Source: an uncultured Pseudomonadales bacterium (GTDB taxonomy: Bacteria > Pseudomonadota > Gammaproteobacteria > Pseudomonadales > Azotimanducaceae). From it: 64,000 nt of DNA. The notes under the pieces are model-generated. The model made no database searches and was not told the DNA's origin. It saw only the letters and a program-made list of their open reading frames with translations. Positions 19,159 through 30,709 of the stretch are shown in pieces (the stretch's first letter is position 1; each line of letters opens with the position of its first letter). The stretch is taken from positions 1 to 64,000 of the forward strand of contig CAJJAQ010000020.1 of assembly GCA_905182095.1 (NCBI GenBank). The letters run 5' to 3'. Both the position numbers and the translations under genes were made by a program.

Positions 19159-20133
19159 CTATGGCAGTAAGTGTGCTACCGCGTCGCGCTCTTCGGTCAA
19201 CTCTTGTTCAGTGGCGTCCATTTTGCCTTGGCTGAATTCGCTGATTTCAATGCCCTGAACAATTTCCCAATCTCCGCCTTTGCAACGTACTGGGAAGGAA
19301 TAGATCAAACCTTCAGCTACACCGTAACTGCCATCTGAATAAACGGCCATGCTTAAGATCGCATCACTACCTAATGCCCAATCGCGCATATGGTCGATGG
19401 CTGCGTTTGCCGCTGAAGCTGCGCTAGATGCGCCTCTTGCGTCAATAATAGCTGCGCCGCGCTGCTGTACTTGTGGGATAAAGTCCCCTGTGTACCAATC
19501 CATGTCTACTAACGACATTGCGTGCGCACCTGCAACAGATGCTCTGTGAATATCTGGGTACTGAGTGGCTGAGTGGTTACCCCAAATGCATAGGCCTTCC
19601 ACGTCTGACACGTGCTTGCCTGCTTTTTGCGACAACTGTGCCATTGCGCGGTTGTGGTCTAGGCGTGTCATTGCGGTGAAGTTACGTGGGTCTAAATCTG
19701 GTGCATTACGCTGAGCGATTAAGCTGTTGGTGTTTGCAGGGTTGCCTACAACCAACACTTTCACGTTCTTGGAAGCATTGTCGTTCAATGCTTTGCCTTG
19801 GGCTGAGAAAATAGCAGCGTTGGCCTCCAAAAGATCTTTGCGTTCCATGCCTGGTCCACGTGGTCTTGACCCTACTAGCAATGCGTAGTCTGCATCTTTA
19901 AACGCAACATTTGCGTCGTCGGTATAAACAATATCTTGAACGAGTGGGAATGCGCAGTCGTCTAGTTCCATCACCACACCTTTAACTGCCCCTAGGGCTG
20001 GTGTGATTTCTAATAGTTGTAAAATTACGGGTTGGTCGTTACCCAACATCGCGCCGGAAGCTACACGAAAAAGTAATGCATAGCCGATTTGGCCTGCGGC
20101 TCCGGTAATGGTAACGCGAACTGGATCTTTCAT
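19159..20133 (-). CDS. mdh: Malate dehydrogenase
   Basis: [65 protein letters not shown]. Confidence 0.95.
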   Translation of the reverse strand: MKDPVRVTITGAAGQIGYALLFRVASGAMLGNDQPVILQLLEITPALGAVKGVVMELDDCAFPLVQDIVYTDDANVAFKDADYALLVGSRPRGPGMERKDLLEANAAIFSAQGKALNDNASKNVKVLVVGNPANTNSLIAQRNAPDLDPRNFTAMTRLDHNRAMAQLSQKAGKHVSDVEGLCIWGNHSATQYPDIHRASVAGAHAMSLVDMDWYTGDFIPQVQQRGAAIIDARGASSAASAANAAIDHMRDWALGSDAILSMAVYSDGSYGVAEGLIYSFPVRCKGGDWEIVQGIEISEFSQGKMDATEQELTEERDAVAHLLP

Positions 20134-20245
20134 GGTTTCTCTCTTGAAGTGTTATCTATTTTGAAGTTGTTGCCACACAGTCTAATTTGTCTCAAATAAA
20201 AATGCCGCAAAGAAATGCTTGTTATGACCAGATTTCAGCATTGTT

Positions 20246-20342
20246 AGCCACCAATTTGTGGCTTTGCGACGTTATAGGCCCGGCGTTGGGCCGTCTGCAG
20301 AGATTTTACCTCTCTGTGTAGGCACGCTCTGCGAACGCAGAC
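20246..20342 (-). ncRNA. Candidate structured RNA / 5' leader upstream of mdh
   Basis: Four stems in 97 nt: AGCCAC/GTGGCT, GGCCC/GGGCC, GTCTGC/GCAGAC enclosing AGAGA/TCTCT. No family recognised. Confidence 0.3.
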
Positions 20343-21338
20343 TCCCAGTTAGATGGAATGACAATCCCATAAGCAGGATTAGCTTCCAACTAGAACGGCG
20401 TAGTGCTGAAAAGGTGAATTTGGCGGTTAGATAAGTTGGTGATTTTTAGTGGCTATAACTAGACGCTCGGCTTGGCGTTTTTCGTTATTGAGATCTTAGA
20501 CTTGGAATAGGCGCATTACTTAGGCAACTTTAATTTAAATCGCATTTAAATCGCATCGATATCGCGCCCAAATCGCGGCCACTGCCCTGTCTATTTCGAC
20601 AATTTGAAGATTAGTCGCGATTCGGAAAACACCGCCTTTCTGGCGATCCATTTAAAGGCTCTGTTACTCAGACATAATTGAGACCACAGAGCTGTCCGCT
20701 AGGCGTATACCAATGTACAGAAAAATACGCCAAAGGTGCCGGACAAACAGGCGCAAAAACTTAACCAAACAGTGGCTAATCAACACTATAAAAACTGTAC
20801 CCGGGAGTTATATTGCGACTTTACGGCGACTTGAATGGCGGAAAAATCCCTATACAGCGGCGCTTATCTGGCAAAAGCGTCAACAAGACGAAAACTTTCT
20901 GCACTTTAACTCCGCACCTAAATGACTAAGATTGTTACTTCATAACGACACTTTATGGAGAATTTATGGTGGTGTTGCGCAGCACAAAAAGGGCCGAAAT
21001 ATGCCAAACTTGAGTCATTTAGACTAGCCAATAAATCCCCCTGAGACTTGCTTCATAGCGCTATTTTTGAGATCTTTCGTAATTGGTTTGACCGGCACGC
21101 CACAGTGCTCAAAAACAGACCACAAATGGCTTCCTTTTTGGGCCAAAAACTAGGCCCAATATAGCCGCTTTGAAGGACCTTGAATGAACCCTTCGCGGAG
21201 CTACTTGCTAGCAAACTAATCAAGAATACTTGTCGACTCACTACCTGAGTAGACGGGGTTCCTTGCCCTCGACAAAAGCAAATTTGAGTCGGCAAAATTA
21301 ATGGTAAGGACCATCGTGCTTACGACGGCGCGAATTAA

Positions 21339-24300
21339 ATGAGAGAGAATATGACTGTAACATTTGACGGCAACTTCCCCGCCAAACACGGGCTTTACGA
21401 CCCAGCCAATGAAAAAGATGGCTGTGGCGTGGGCTTTGTATGTGACATTAAGGGCAGGCCTAGTCACCAGATTGTTACAGATGCCAGCCTTATGAACTGC
21501 TGTATGGAACACAGGGGTGGCGTAGGCTACGAGAAAAATTCTGGCGACGGCGCGGGCATTTTAACTGGCCTACCACACGCACTGCTTGAGCAAATTTCTA
21601 CACAAGAATTTGGCGCCAGCCTGCCTGCCAACGGTCAATATGGCGTAGGTAATGTTTTCCTACCCACAGACCCAGAGCAACGGGCTCATTGTCTGACAGT
21701 CATCGCTGAAGAAGTTGCAGCAAACGGCCAAAAGCTGATCGGCTGGAGAGACCTTCCTACAGACCCAGACGCAGCAGACCTTGGCAATGCCTCACGGGCT
21801 GCCATGCCTTATTTCGCGCAGCTTTTTATCGGCTCTAGCGATGCAGCGCAAAGCACAGAAGAATTTGAACGAAAGCTCTATCTGATTCGTAAGCACAGTA
21901 CCCACCGCCTTCGTGGCGATGCGGCGCTGAGCCAAAACTATCTATTTTACGTTTGCTCGCTGTCGACTAGCGTCATTATTTATAAAGGCATGCTCACGCC
22001 AGCTCAGCTATTCCCGTTTTATCCAGATTTGCTCAACGAAGACTATGAAAGTCATTTGGCGATGGTGCACTCACGCTTCAGCACCAATACCTTCCCCTCT
22101 TGGGATCGTGCGCAGCCAAACAGATTTATGAGCCACAACGGCGAGATCAATACGCTTCTAGGTAACGTCAATGCCATGAACGCCCGTGAAGGCGTTGCAG
22201 CGTCTACGCACTTTGGCGAGGACATTAATAAGCTGTTCCCTATTGTAGAAGCCAACTGCTCAGATTCTGGCAACTTCGACAACGTCTTAGAATTTTTAAT
22301 TATGTCCGGTAGAACCCTACCTGAAGCATTGTTAATGATGATTCCCGAGGCATGGCAACAGCACACCAATATGTCCGCTGAAAAGCGCGCCTTCTATGAG
22401 TACAACTCTTGCCTAATAGAACCATGGGATGGCCCAGCGTCCATTGCCTTTACTGACGGCACCTGCATTGGCGCGGTGTTAGACCGTAACGGTCTGCGCC
22501 CTTCGCGCTACTACATTACTGACGACGACAAATGCATTATGGCCTCTGAAGTTGGGGTAGTGCCGGTCGACCCTGCACGAGTTATAGAAAAAGGTCGTTT
22601 GCAGCCAGGGCGCATATTCCTCATCGACTTTGAACAAGGTCGCATGATTCCTGACGAAGAACTGAAATCCGATTTGGCAGCACGCAGACCCTACGCTGCT
22701 TGGGTTGAAGAGCAGCGCATAGAACTGACTGACCTTGAGCAACAAAGTGGTCTAGGCCTAAATACAGACACGCTAATTTCTCGCATGCAGGCTTTTGGCT
22801 ATACCCAAGAAACCATGCAGTTCATGTTGCAGCCAATGATCAAAGAACTCAGAGACCCATTGGGCTCTATGGGTAATGACGCTGCCCTTGCGGTTATGTC
22901 TGAAAAGCCGCGTATGCTTTACGACTACTTTAAGCAGCGCTTTGCACAGGTAACCAACCCGCCCATCGATTCCATTCGCGAAGAAGTCATCATGGCATTG
23001 GATTGCTATGTGGGCCCTGAGCAAAACCTGCTGCAGTCCGAGCCTGAAAACGCTCACCGACTGCGCGTACCTCACCCTATTTTAAGTAATGGCGAGCTGG
23101 CCTCCATTCAAAAGATGGATCACCGGAGCTGGAAGACCTGCACTATAGACATTACCTATGCCGCAGGTTCAGGCGAGCAAGGTCTTAAAGACGCATTAGA
23201 GCGCATCAACAATGCAGCCCTGCAAGCAATTGCTGACGGCTTTAGTTTGGTTATTCTCAGTGACCGTGGCATCAGCGATAAACAGGTGCCCATGAGCGCG
23301 TTGCTTGCTGTGGGCAGCGTGCACCAGTTCTTGGTAGCCCAGGCTAAGCGCAGCCAAATTGGTCTTATCTTGGAGACCGGCGAAGCCAGAGAAGTTCACC
23401 ATCACTGCTTGCTAGTAGGTTACGGCGCAGACGCCATTAACCCATACCTGGCATTTGAAGCACTTTGGGATGCCCAGGTACAAGGCGAGTTTGATAGCGT
23501 AGCTAACGTAGAAACGCCAGAGGACGTGGTTTACAACTATCGTAAAGCGGTGGCCAAAGGCATTCTTAAGGTCATGGCAAAAATGGGTATCTCTACCCTA
23601 CAGTCTTATAAAGGCGCGCAAATTTTTGAGGCCGTTGGCCTGGCCAGTGACATCATTGCACAAGCATTTACCGGCACAGCTAGCCGCGTTGAAGGTATTT
23701 CACTAAGCGTACTCGCTGAAGAAATGCAGCGCAGACACGGCCTGGGTTATCCCAGTAGAGATGCAACGCCCATAGCGATTTTACCTAACCCTGGTGACTT
23801 CCACTGGCGTCGCAACGGCGACACCCACATGTGGGATCCAATTGCTGTCACCAATCTTCAGTCTGCCGTAAGACAAAACAATGAAGATGCATATTGGGCC
23901 TTTGCCAAACAGATCAACGAAGAAAATACCCGTAAGGCCACCTTGCGCGGTTTATTAGATTTTCAAGAAGGCCAGCAGCCTGTACCGCTAGAAGAAGTTG
24001 AAGCGGCCAGCGAAATTGTAAAACGCTTTGCAACCGGCGCCATGAGCTTTGGCTCTATCAGCGCAGAAGCACACGAGTCATTGGCCATTGCCATGAATCG
24101 TTTAGGTGGCAAGTCTAATACCGGTGAAGGTGGCGAAGACGCCAAGCGTTTCACACCTATGGACAATGGCGACTCCAAGCGCTCGGCCATTAAGCAGGTA
24201 GCCAGCGGGCGTTTTGGGGTAACCATTAATTACCTCAGCAACGCTGACGAACTGCAAATCAAAATTATTCAAGGCGCTAAGCCTGGTGAAGGTGGTGAGT

Positions 24301-25910
24301 TACCCGGCGGCAAAGTAGATGATTACATCGCCAGCCTGCGTCACTCTACCCCAGGTGTTGGACTCATCAGTCCGCCACCACACCACGACATTTACTCTAT
24401 TGAGGACATGGCGCAGTTAATTCACGACTTAAAGAACGCCAACCCGAAAGCACGTATCAGTGTGAAGTTGGGTGCCGAAGTCGGCGTGGGCACAGTAGCC
24501 GCAGGCGTGGTTAAAGCCCGCGCAGATCACGTTGTGATTGCCGGTGACTCAGGTGGTACTGGCGCATCGCCACTGACCTCCATTAAGCACGCGGGTGTGC
24601 CATGGGAGCTAGGCATTGCCGAAACCCACCAAACACTGGTTATGAACAATTTGCGTTCAAGAGTGATATTGCAAACAGACGGTCAAATTAAGACCGGGCG
24701 CGATGTAGCAATAGCGGCCATATTGGGCGCAGAAGAATTTGGTTTTGCCACCGCGCCGCTGATTGCGCTAGGTTGCATCATGATGCGTAAGTGTCACTTG
24801 AACACTTGCCCAGTAGGCATAGCGACCCAAGACCCAGAGCTGCGTAAGAAGTTTACTGGATCGCCTGAGCATGTGGTCAACTACCTATTTATGGTGGCTA
24901 AAGAACTGCGCATGATTATGGCCGAACTGGGCATACGCACACTCAACGAAATGGTTGGTCGAGTAGACTTGCTGAAAACTGACGAAGCCATCAATCACTG
25001 GAAAGCAGACGGTGTGGATTTATCTACTATTTTGGCACCAGCACAGATACCCAACGAATTCCTAGGTGCTTTTGCCATACACGACCAAGATCACGAGTTA
25101 GATAAAGCATTGGATAATCAGCTTATTCCGTTGGCAGAACCTGCGCTAAAAACAGGCGCCAAGGTTTATGCAGAATTACCAATCATCAATACCAACCGCG
25201 TAGTGGGCGCCATGCTTTCCAATCAGGTTATAGACCAAGTTGGGCCGCAAATGCTGCCAGACGACACCATTCACTTCAAATTTAACGGCAGCGCCGGTCA
25301 AAGTTTGGGCTGTTGGTTGGCTAAAGGTATTACCCTAGAAGTTGAAGGTGATGCCAACGACTTTGTCGGCAAAGGCTTATCTGGTGGACGCGTCATAGTC
25401 TACCCACCCAAGGTCAGCACCTTTGCCGCAGAAGACAATATTCTTCTGGGCAACGTAGCCCTGTATGGCGCAACTTCGGGCGAAGCATTCTTCCGCGGTG
25501 TAGCCGCAGAGCGTTTCTGTGTTCGAAACAGTGGCGCATCAGCAGTGGTAGAAGGCGTTGGTGATCATGGTTGTGAATACATGACCGGCGGTCGAGTGGT
25601 TATTCTAGGTGCCACCGGGCGCAACTTTGCCGCAGGCATGAGTGGCGGCATAGCGTACATTTGGGACCCCAAATCTGAGTTCAGCATTAACTGTAACCCA
25701 GAGATGGTAGACCTAGACCCAATGGATGAAGCTGGCGACATCGCAGAGCTACAAGACTTAATCCAGAAGCATGCAGATTTGACCGGCTCAGTAGTCGCGC
25801 AAAAAATTCTCGCAAACTGGGAAAACAGTCTTGGCGAGTTTGTAAAAGTTATGCCAAAAGACTTCAAGCGCGTGTTAGAACAGCGCCGGCAACAAGTGAG
25901 CGCGGGTTAA
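21339..25910 (+). CDS. gltB: Glutamate synthase (NADPH) large subunit
   Basis: GCGVGFVCDIKGRPSHQIV (Ntn amidotransferase), GEGGELPGGKVDDYIASLRHSTPGVGLISPPPHHDIYSIEDMAQLI, GXGXG repeats. Start may be 21351. Confidence 0.97.
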   Translation: MRENMTVTFDGNFPAKHGLYDPANEKDGCGVGFVCDIKGRPSHQIVTDASLMNCCMEHRGGVGYEKNSGDGAGILTGLPHALLEQISTQEFGASLPANGQYGVGNVFLPTDPEQRAHCLTVIAEEVAANGQKLIGWRDLPTDPDAADLGNASRAAMPYFAQLFIGSSDAAQSTEEFERKLYLIRKHSTHRLRGDAALSQNYLFYVCSLSTSVIIYKGMLTPAQLFPFYPDLLNEDYESHLAMVHSRFSTNTFPSWDRAQPNRFMSHNGEINTLLGNVNAMNAREGVAASTHFGEDINKLFPIVEANCSDSGNFDNVLEFLIMSGRTLPEALLMMIPEAWQQHTNMSAEKRAFYEYNSCLIEPWDGPASIAFTDGTCIGAVLDRNGLRPSRYYITDDDKCIMASEVGVVPVDPARVIEKGRLQPGRIFLIDFEQGRMIPDEELKSDLAARRPYAAWVEEQRIELTDLEQQSGLGLNTDTLISRMQAFGYTQETMQFMLQPMIKELRDPLGSMGNDAALAVMSEKPRMLYDYFKQRFAQVTNPPIDSIREEVIMALDCYVGPEQNLLQSEPENAHRLRVPHPILSNGELASIQKMDHRSWKTCTIDITYAAGSGEQGLKDALERINNAALQAIADGFSLVILSDRGISDKQVPMSALLAVGSVHQFLVAQAKRSQIGLILETGEAREVHHHCLLVGYGADAINPYLAFEALWDAQVQGEFDSVANVETPEDVVYNYRKAVAKGILKVMAKMGISTLQSYKGAQIFEAVGLASDIIAQAFTGTASRVEGISLSVLAEEMQRRHGLGYPSRDATPIAILPNPGDFHWRRNGDTHMWDPIAVTNLQSAVRQNNEDAYWAFAKQINEENTRKATLRGLLDFQEGQQPVPLEEVEAASEIVKRFATGAMSFGSISAEAHESLAIAMNRLGGKSNTGEGGEDAKRFTPMDNGDSKRSAIKQVASGRFGVTINYLSNADELQIKIIQGAKPGEGGELPGGKVDDYIASLRHSTPGVGLISPPPHHDIYSIEDMAQLIHDLKNANPKARISVKLGAEVGVGTVAAGVVKARADHVVIAGDSGGTGASPLTSIKHAGVPWELGIAETHQTLVMNNLRSRVILQTDGQIKTGRDVAIAAILGAEEFGFATAPLIALGCIMMRKCHLNTCPVGIATQDPELRKKFTGSPEHVVNYLFMVAKELRMIMAELGIRTLNEMVGRVDLLKTDEAINHWKADGVDLSTILAPAQIPNEFLGAFAIHDQDHELDKALDNQLIPLAEPALKTGAKVYAELPIINTNRVVGAMLSNQVIDQVGPQMLPDDTIHFKFNGSAGQSLGCWLAKGITLEVEGDANDFVGKGLSGGRVIVYPPKVSTFAAEDNILLGNVALYGATSGEAFFRGVAAERFCVRNSGASAVVEGVGDHGCEYMTGGRVVILGATGRNFAAGMSGGIAYIWDPKSEFSINCNPEMVDLDPMDEAGDIAELQDLIQKHADLTGSVVAQKILANWENSLGEFVKVMPKDFKRVLEQRRQQVSAG

Positions 25911-25948
25911 TAACCGCCTTAGTTATAGAAAAGGTTTGAGAAAAGACA

Positions 25949-27412
25949 ATGGGTAAACCCACAGGATTTATAGAGTTTCCACGCAGCGCAGCGCCCTATC
26001 GAGCGCCCGCAGACCGGTTATTAGATTTCAAAGAAATTTATACCGACCATGACGTGCAACGATTAAGCACCCAAAGTGCTCGCTGCATGGATTGCGGCGT
26101 GCCGTTTTGTCAATCCGAAGAAGGTTGCCCAATTCACAACCTCATTCCAGAGTGGAACGATCTGGTATTTAGAGACCAGTGGAAAGAAGCACTGGACCGC
26201 CTGCACCAAACCAACAACTTCCCAGAGTTTACTGGCCGCGTTTGCCCTGCACCTTGCGAGGGCGCCTGTGTACTTGGCATTACCGACCCAGCAGTGACCA
26301 TTAAAAATATCGAAATGGCGATTATCGACCGCGGCTATGAAGAAGGCTGGGTACTACCCAACATTCCCGCACTACGCTCAGGCAAAACTGTAGCCGTCAT
26401 TGGTTCAGGCCCAGCAGGTTTAGCCGCAGCAGATCAACTCAACAAAGCAGGTCACAGCGTTACAGTTTACGAGCGTGCAGACAGAATTGGCGGACTACTC
26501 ATGTACGGTATTCCGAACATGAAACTCGCCAAAGACGAAGTAGTAGAGCGCAGAGTTCAATTACTACGAGAAGGCGGTGTGCAGTTCATCACCAACACCA
26601 ACGTCGGTGACGGCAAAGATGGTTCAGTAGATATCGCAGCACTAAAGTCATCTAACGACGCTGTGTTGTTTACAACAGGCGCCACCGTACCAAGAGATCT
26701 GCCAATAGAAGGTAGAGAGTTCACCGGCGTACATTTCGCCATGGACTTCTTGTCGGCAAACACCAAAAGCCTCTTAGACTCTAAGCACGACGACGACGCC
26801 TACATATCCGCCAGGGGTAAAGACGTCATAGTCATCGGCGGCGGCGACACAGGCACAGATTGCATCGGCACCTCGCTACGCCACGGCTGCAAGAGCATCA
26901 CCAACTTCGAGCTATTCGCCCAGCCACCAGAAGGCAGAGCAGATAACAATCCATGGCCCACATGGCCAAAGATCTTTCGCGTGGACTATGGACACGAAGA
27001 AGCAGCGCATACCCAAGGCGCAGACCCCAGAGTTTATTCAATATCCTCGGTATGTTTCATAGGCGATGACGCAGGCAAGTTAACCGGCGTGCGTACCGTA
27101 CAAGTAGAAATGAAAGACGGTAAGTTTGAAAACGTACCGGGTTCTGAAAAAGATTGGCCAGCAGATTTAGTCTTCTTAGCAATGGGCTTCTTAGGACCAG
27201 AACACGTAGCCACAGACACGCTAGGCGTAGACTACGACCAACGCTCTAACTACCAAGCCGTCTACGGCAAGTACAAAACCAATGTAGATAATGTATTTGC
27301 AGCAGGCGATTGCCGCCGCGGACAATCATTGGTGGTACGAGCAATCAACGAAGGCAGAGAAGCCGCCCGAGAAATCGACCGGCATCTAATGGGCAGCACC
27401 GAGCTACCATAG
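25949..27412 (+). CDS. gltD: Glutamate synthase small subunit
   Basis: [58 protein letters not shown]. Confidence 0.97.
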   Translation: MGKPTGFIEFPRSAAPYRAPADRLLDFKEIYTDHDVQRLSTQSARCMDCGVPFCQSEEGCPIHNLIPEWNDLVFRDQWKEALDRLHQTNNFPEFTGRVCPAPCEGACVLGITDPAVTIKNIEMAIIDRGYEEGWVLPNIPALRSGKTVAVIGSGPAGLAAADQLNKAGHSVTVYERADRIGGLLMYGIPNMKLAKDEVVERRVQLLREGGVQFITNTNVGDGKDGSVDIAALKSSNDAVLFTTGATVPRDLPIEGREFTGVHFAMDFLSANTKSLLDSKHDDDAYISARGKDVIVIGGGDTGTDCIGTSLRHGCKSITNFELFAQPPEGRADNNPWPTWPKIFRVDYGHEEAAHTQGADPRVYSISSVCFIGDDAGKLTGVRTVQVEMKDGKFENVPGSEKDWPADLVFLAMGFLGPEHVATDTLGVDYDQRSNYQAVYGKYKTNVDNVFAAGDCRRGQSLVVRAINEGREAAREIDRHLMGSTELP

Positions 27413-27422
27413 CCAGCCAAAG

Positions 27423-27480
27423 ACGTGCCAGCACACATCCCTCAGTGATAGTGCTGGCGAGTTGATTCGAACTGGCACGT
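27423..27480. terminator. Two mutually exclusive hairpins 3' of gltD
   Basis: ACGTGCCAG (27423-27431) pairs with CTGGCACGT (27472-27480); overlapping GCCAGCAC (27427-27434) pairs with GTGCTGGC (27451-27458). Confidence 0.45.
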
Positions 27481-27613
27481 ATAACTGCTCTGAAGTAGCG
27501 GCGAGCCAGACCACTTAGGTGAGAGTATTGCCCCACCATCGCAGAGCTAAGCAATGGGTACCCTATCCGATGCACAACCCTAAAACTTTCATTCCTCACG
27601 CAAAAAACAAAAG

Positions 27614-27745
27614 ATGAAAGGCGTAAAGAAAGCCAACCTCCCCACAAAAATATGCCCCGCCTGTAATCTACCGTTCACTTGGAGAAAAAAGTGGGAGAGA
27701 GATTGGGAGCAGGTTATTTATTGCAGTAAGCGCTGTAAGAAGTAA
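27614..27745 (+). CDS. DUF2256-like 43-aa zinc-ribbon protein, absent from the supplied ORF track
   Basis: [43 protein letters not shown]; CPxC...FxWRKKW...W..V.YCSxxC pattern. Confidence 0.85.
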   Translation: MKGVKKANLPTKICPACNLPFTWRKKWERDWEQVIYCSKRCKK

Positions 27746-28281
27746 GAGACTAAGCGCCCCAGAAATTAACGATAGTTGCAGGCATAGTTTGCTAACGGCC
27801 CCAACTCAGCTCACTAGCCGCCACGTCTCATGCACAATCAGACATAAAAATAACAACGCCGAAGAATAAAACGTAAGCGCGAACCCAGCAGCGCGAGATG
27901 CAGCACCACTCTTGTAGCCTTTGAAGAATAAGATACGCCTAATAGCAAAGAGCAAGGAACACAACGGCACTGCTAATAACATAGAAACTGGCATTAAGAA
28001 GCACCATGCCGCATTTACCGCTACAGCAAGAACAAGCTGCTTACGGGATTTTACAGCAGGCTTTGCAGTACTAAGGAACCTGCCCAGCCTTTAGTTAAGC
28101 CACTACCGTCAATCTCATCAGGGCTAAAAAATCGAAAACGCGCCATTCGACCAATAGACACTAACGGTAGTTATTGTCAGATCAGAGGTTGCGCAAATTT
28201 CAATGGCTTTCACTTTAATAGAATTCGGGGATTACCCCCTAACGCTCCCTCAGGCAGATGATAAATCACCCTTAAAGATCT

Positions 28282-28752
28282 CTAATATTGCAACGTCGTC
28301 CGAATGGACTTTTGGATAGGCATCAACTCTCTAACCCAAAGCGTGGGTGTTGCGTTAAAGCCTTGCAGCTTTTCTATAAGCAATTGACTGCCTGCTTCTG
28401 CGGCTTCTGATGTGGCGTATACGCCATAGGTGAGTACGTAGCGTAGTTGGTTATTTGACTTGTAGCGAAACCGCGCGAATCCGCTTAGAGATTGCGCGTT
28501 TACTAAGTCTTGTATTTGTTGAGCGCTGGAAAGGGTGACTATCTGAATTGCGTAGTTTTGTGGGTTTTGCTTAAGCAGCCACTCGGCGTCGTTAATGGTT
28601 TGCTGTTTATTGCCGTCGCCATTTAGGATTTCACCTGACGTTGCGGCCAAAGCGTTTGCTCCGTGTAGTGACAACAGTACTACTACAGCACCTAGAACAT
28701 TACGTGTGTAGCGAGTAAACCTGTTTTTTTGCGGCCGCTTTAGGATTAACAA
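28282..28752 (-). CDS. SPOR-domain (DamX-like) exported protein
   Basis: N-terminal membrane segment; NYAIQIVTLSSAQQIQDLVNAQ...YVLTYGVYATSEAAEAGSQLL; follows aroB. Confidence 0.72.
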   Translation of the reverse strand: MLILKRPQKNRFTRYTRNVLGAVVVLLSLHGANALAATSGEILNGDGNKQQTINDAEWLLKQNPQNYAIQIVTLSSAQQIQDLVNAQSLSGFARFRYKSNNQLRYVLTYGVYATSEAAEAGSQLLIEKLQGFNATPTLWVRELMPIQKSIRTTLQY

Positions 28753-29870
28753 AATTCTGCCAACGTTTTTTCTAGGGCTACAATGCTCACATCTGCGGCG
28801 ACTCGTACTGTGCCCATTTGATCCGCAACGACAAATCTTAATTCGCCATCGACTACTTTTTTGTCCATGCCCATGGCTTCGATCATATCTTCTGATTTTA
28901 GTTCTAAGCCTTCTAAGGTCACCGGCAGGTTGAGTTGCTGTAGGAGATTTTCAATGCGCTGACAGTCGACTAACGGAAAGTCACTAAACTCTACTGACAA
29001 CCGGGCCGCCATGACCATGCCTATAGATACGGCTTCGCCATGTAACAACCTGCCATAGCCAAGTAGCTTTTCAATTGCATGACCGAATGTGTGTCCGTAA
29101 TTAAGAATAGCTCGGCGCCCGCCTTCGCGTTCGTCTTCGCTTACAACGGCTGCTTTTACTTCGCAGGATCGGGTGATGATATGAGTGAGCGCTGACTTAT
29201 CGCGTTGCACTAACGCTTGGACGTTATCTTCCATCCAGATGAAGAAATCTGCGTCGTAGATAATGCCGTACTTCACTACTTCGGCCAGACCTGCTGCGTA
29301 CTCTCTATCCGGCAAAGTGCTGAGTACGGAAATATCGGCGAACACGGCTAGCGGCTGATAGAACGCACCGATCATGTTTTTACCAGCGGGATGGTTCACC
29401 GCTGTTTTGCCGCCCACGGAGGAATCTACTTGCGAGAGCAGTGTGGTGGGTATTTGAATAAAATCTACGCCGCGCTGAAAAGTCGCCGCGACAAAGCCGC
29501 ACAAATCACCTACAACACCCCCACCTAAAGCGATTAAACATGTGCTGCGGTTGTGCTTCTTCGCTAAAAGAAAATCCATCACTTGAGTATAGGTGTCTAA
29601 GCTCTTATGGCTTTCACCGTCTTGCATTTGAAAGACGTCTACTTGTCTGTTGCCCAAAGCCGCAAGTACTTGCTGAAGATAGAGTGGCGCAATGGTTTCG
29701 TTGGTGATCACGGCCACTTGATTGCCCTTGATAAACGGCGCTATGCCATTTGCTAGCTTGGCTGGGTCTGAAAAACCAACGTCGCCGACAAAAATGGGGT
29801 AGCTGCGCTCGCCTAAAGACACCATGAGCTTTTGATCGGCTGAAGTTGTTGTGTTTGCTGTATTACTCAT
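28746..29870 (-). CDS. aroB: 3-dehydroquinate synthase
   Basis: LIALGGGVVGDLCGFVAATFQRGVDFIQIPTTLLSQVDSSVGGKTAVNHPAGKNMIGAFYQP. Confidence 0.98.
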   Translation of the reverse strand: MSNTANTTTSADQKLMVSLGERSYPIFVGDVGFSDPAKLANGIAPFIKGNQVAVITNETIAPLYLQQVLAALGNRQVDVFQMQDGESHKSLDTYTQVMDFLLAKKHNRSTCLIALGGGVVGDLCGFVAATFQRGVDFIQIPTTLLSQVDSSVGGKTAVNHPAGKNMIGAFYQPLAVFADISVLSTLPDREYAAGLAEVVKYGIIYDADFFIWMEDNVQALVQRDKSALTHIITRSCEVKAAVVSEDEREGGRRAILNYGHTFGHAIEKLLGYGRLLHGEAVSIGMVMAARLSVEFSDFPLVDCQRIENLLQQLNLPVTLEGLELKSEDMIEAMGMDKKVVDGELRFVVADQMGTVRVAADVSIVALEKTLAEFC

Positions 29871-29914
29871 TAATTCTTTAAGGACCTTTTATATTGCCAA
29901 GTGCGAGGCTTTGT

Positions 29915-30433
29915 CTATTTTCGCTTTTTGATCTGACGCATAATTTGACGCACCACCGCTGTCGCATTCTGGCGATCTGTAGAAATGCGATAGTCCTCAA
30001 TCTCTTGATACAGAGGTGCGCGTTTTTCCTTGAGATCTTTCAGCACCTTGCGGGGATCTGCTGATTGCAGCAATGGGCGCTTCTTGTCTTTGTGCGTGCG
30101 TGCGTAGAGTTTTTCTAAGGAACTGTCTAAGTGAAAAACCAAACCGCGACCGGCTAAGTTTTGGCGGTTGATTCCACGCAACACTGCGCCACCACCTGTG
30201 GCCATGACAATGCCCTGCATCTGAGACAGATCATCTATGACTTGCTCTTCGCGGTCACGAAAGCCTATTTCTCCTTCCACATCGAAGATCCAGGCAATTT
30301 CTGCGCCCGCGCGCTTTTCTATCTCATGATCTGAGTCATAAAACGGACGGTTTAAGGCCTCCGCCAATTGCCGGCCAACTGTGCTTTTACCCACAGCCAT
30401 CAACCCGACTAAAAATATGTTTTGCTCACTCAT
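29915..30433 (-). CDS. aroK: Shikimate kinase
   Basis: LVGLMAVGKSTVGRQLAEALNRPFYDSDHEIEKRAGAEIAWIFDVEGEIGFRDRE. Confidence 0.97.
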   Translation of the reverse strand: MSEQNIFLVGLMAVGKSTVGRQLAEALNRPFYDSDHEIEKRAGAEIAWIFDVEGEIGFRDREEQVIDDLSQMQGIVMATGGGAVLRGINRQNLAGRGLVFHLDSSLEKLYARTHKDKKRPLLQSADPRKVLKDLKEKRAPLYQEIEDYRISTDRQNATAVVRQIMRQIKKRK

Positions 30434-30709
30434 AGACTATTAGCGCTTATGTGACCGCCCAAAGGCCCTAATTATTCTTCCAATATTAGCTGCAAAGAAA
30501 GGCATGGCGTTACGCAAAGATCCACCCTCACAGTAAAGATAGGTAAATCAGAAACTGCCCCGAGCCATTGCTTCAACTGAATGAATTGTAATCTAAAAAG
30601 ATGGTCGAGGTACGCATATCCGCCTGGGCAAATTCTTCCTCGACGGTTATTGCCTAAGACTAGGTAAATCGCTTTGGGATTAGTGAGCCTTGATGCTCAC
30701 TGACCGACG

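Noticed and set aside
20134-21338. 6S RNA, tmRNA, SRP RNA or tRNA in the mdh-gltB gap
   Set aside because: No diagnostic sequence motifs of these RNAs were seen; only an unclassified stem cluster is reported.
27806-27994. 62-aa minus-strand ORF with hydrophobic segments
   Set aside because: Could be a small membrane protein, but there is no family signature or clear RBS, so not called.
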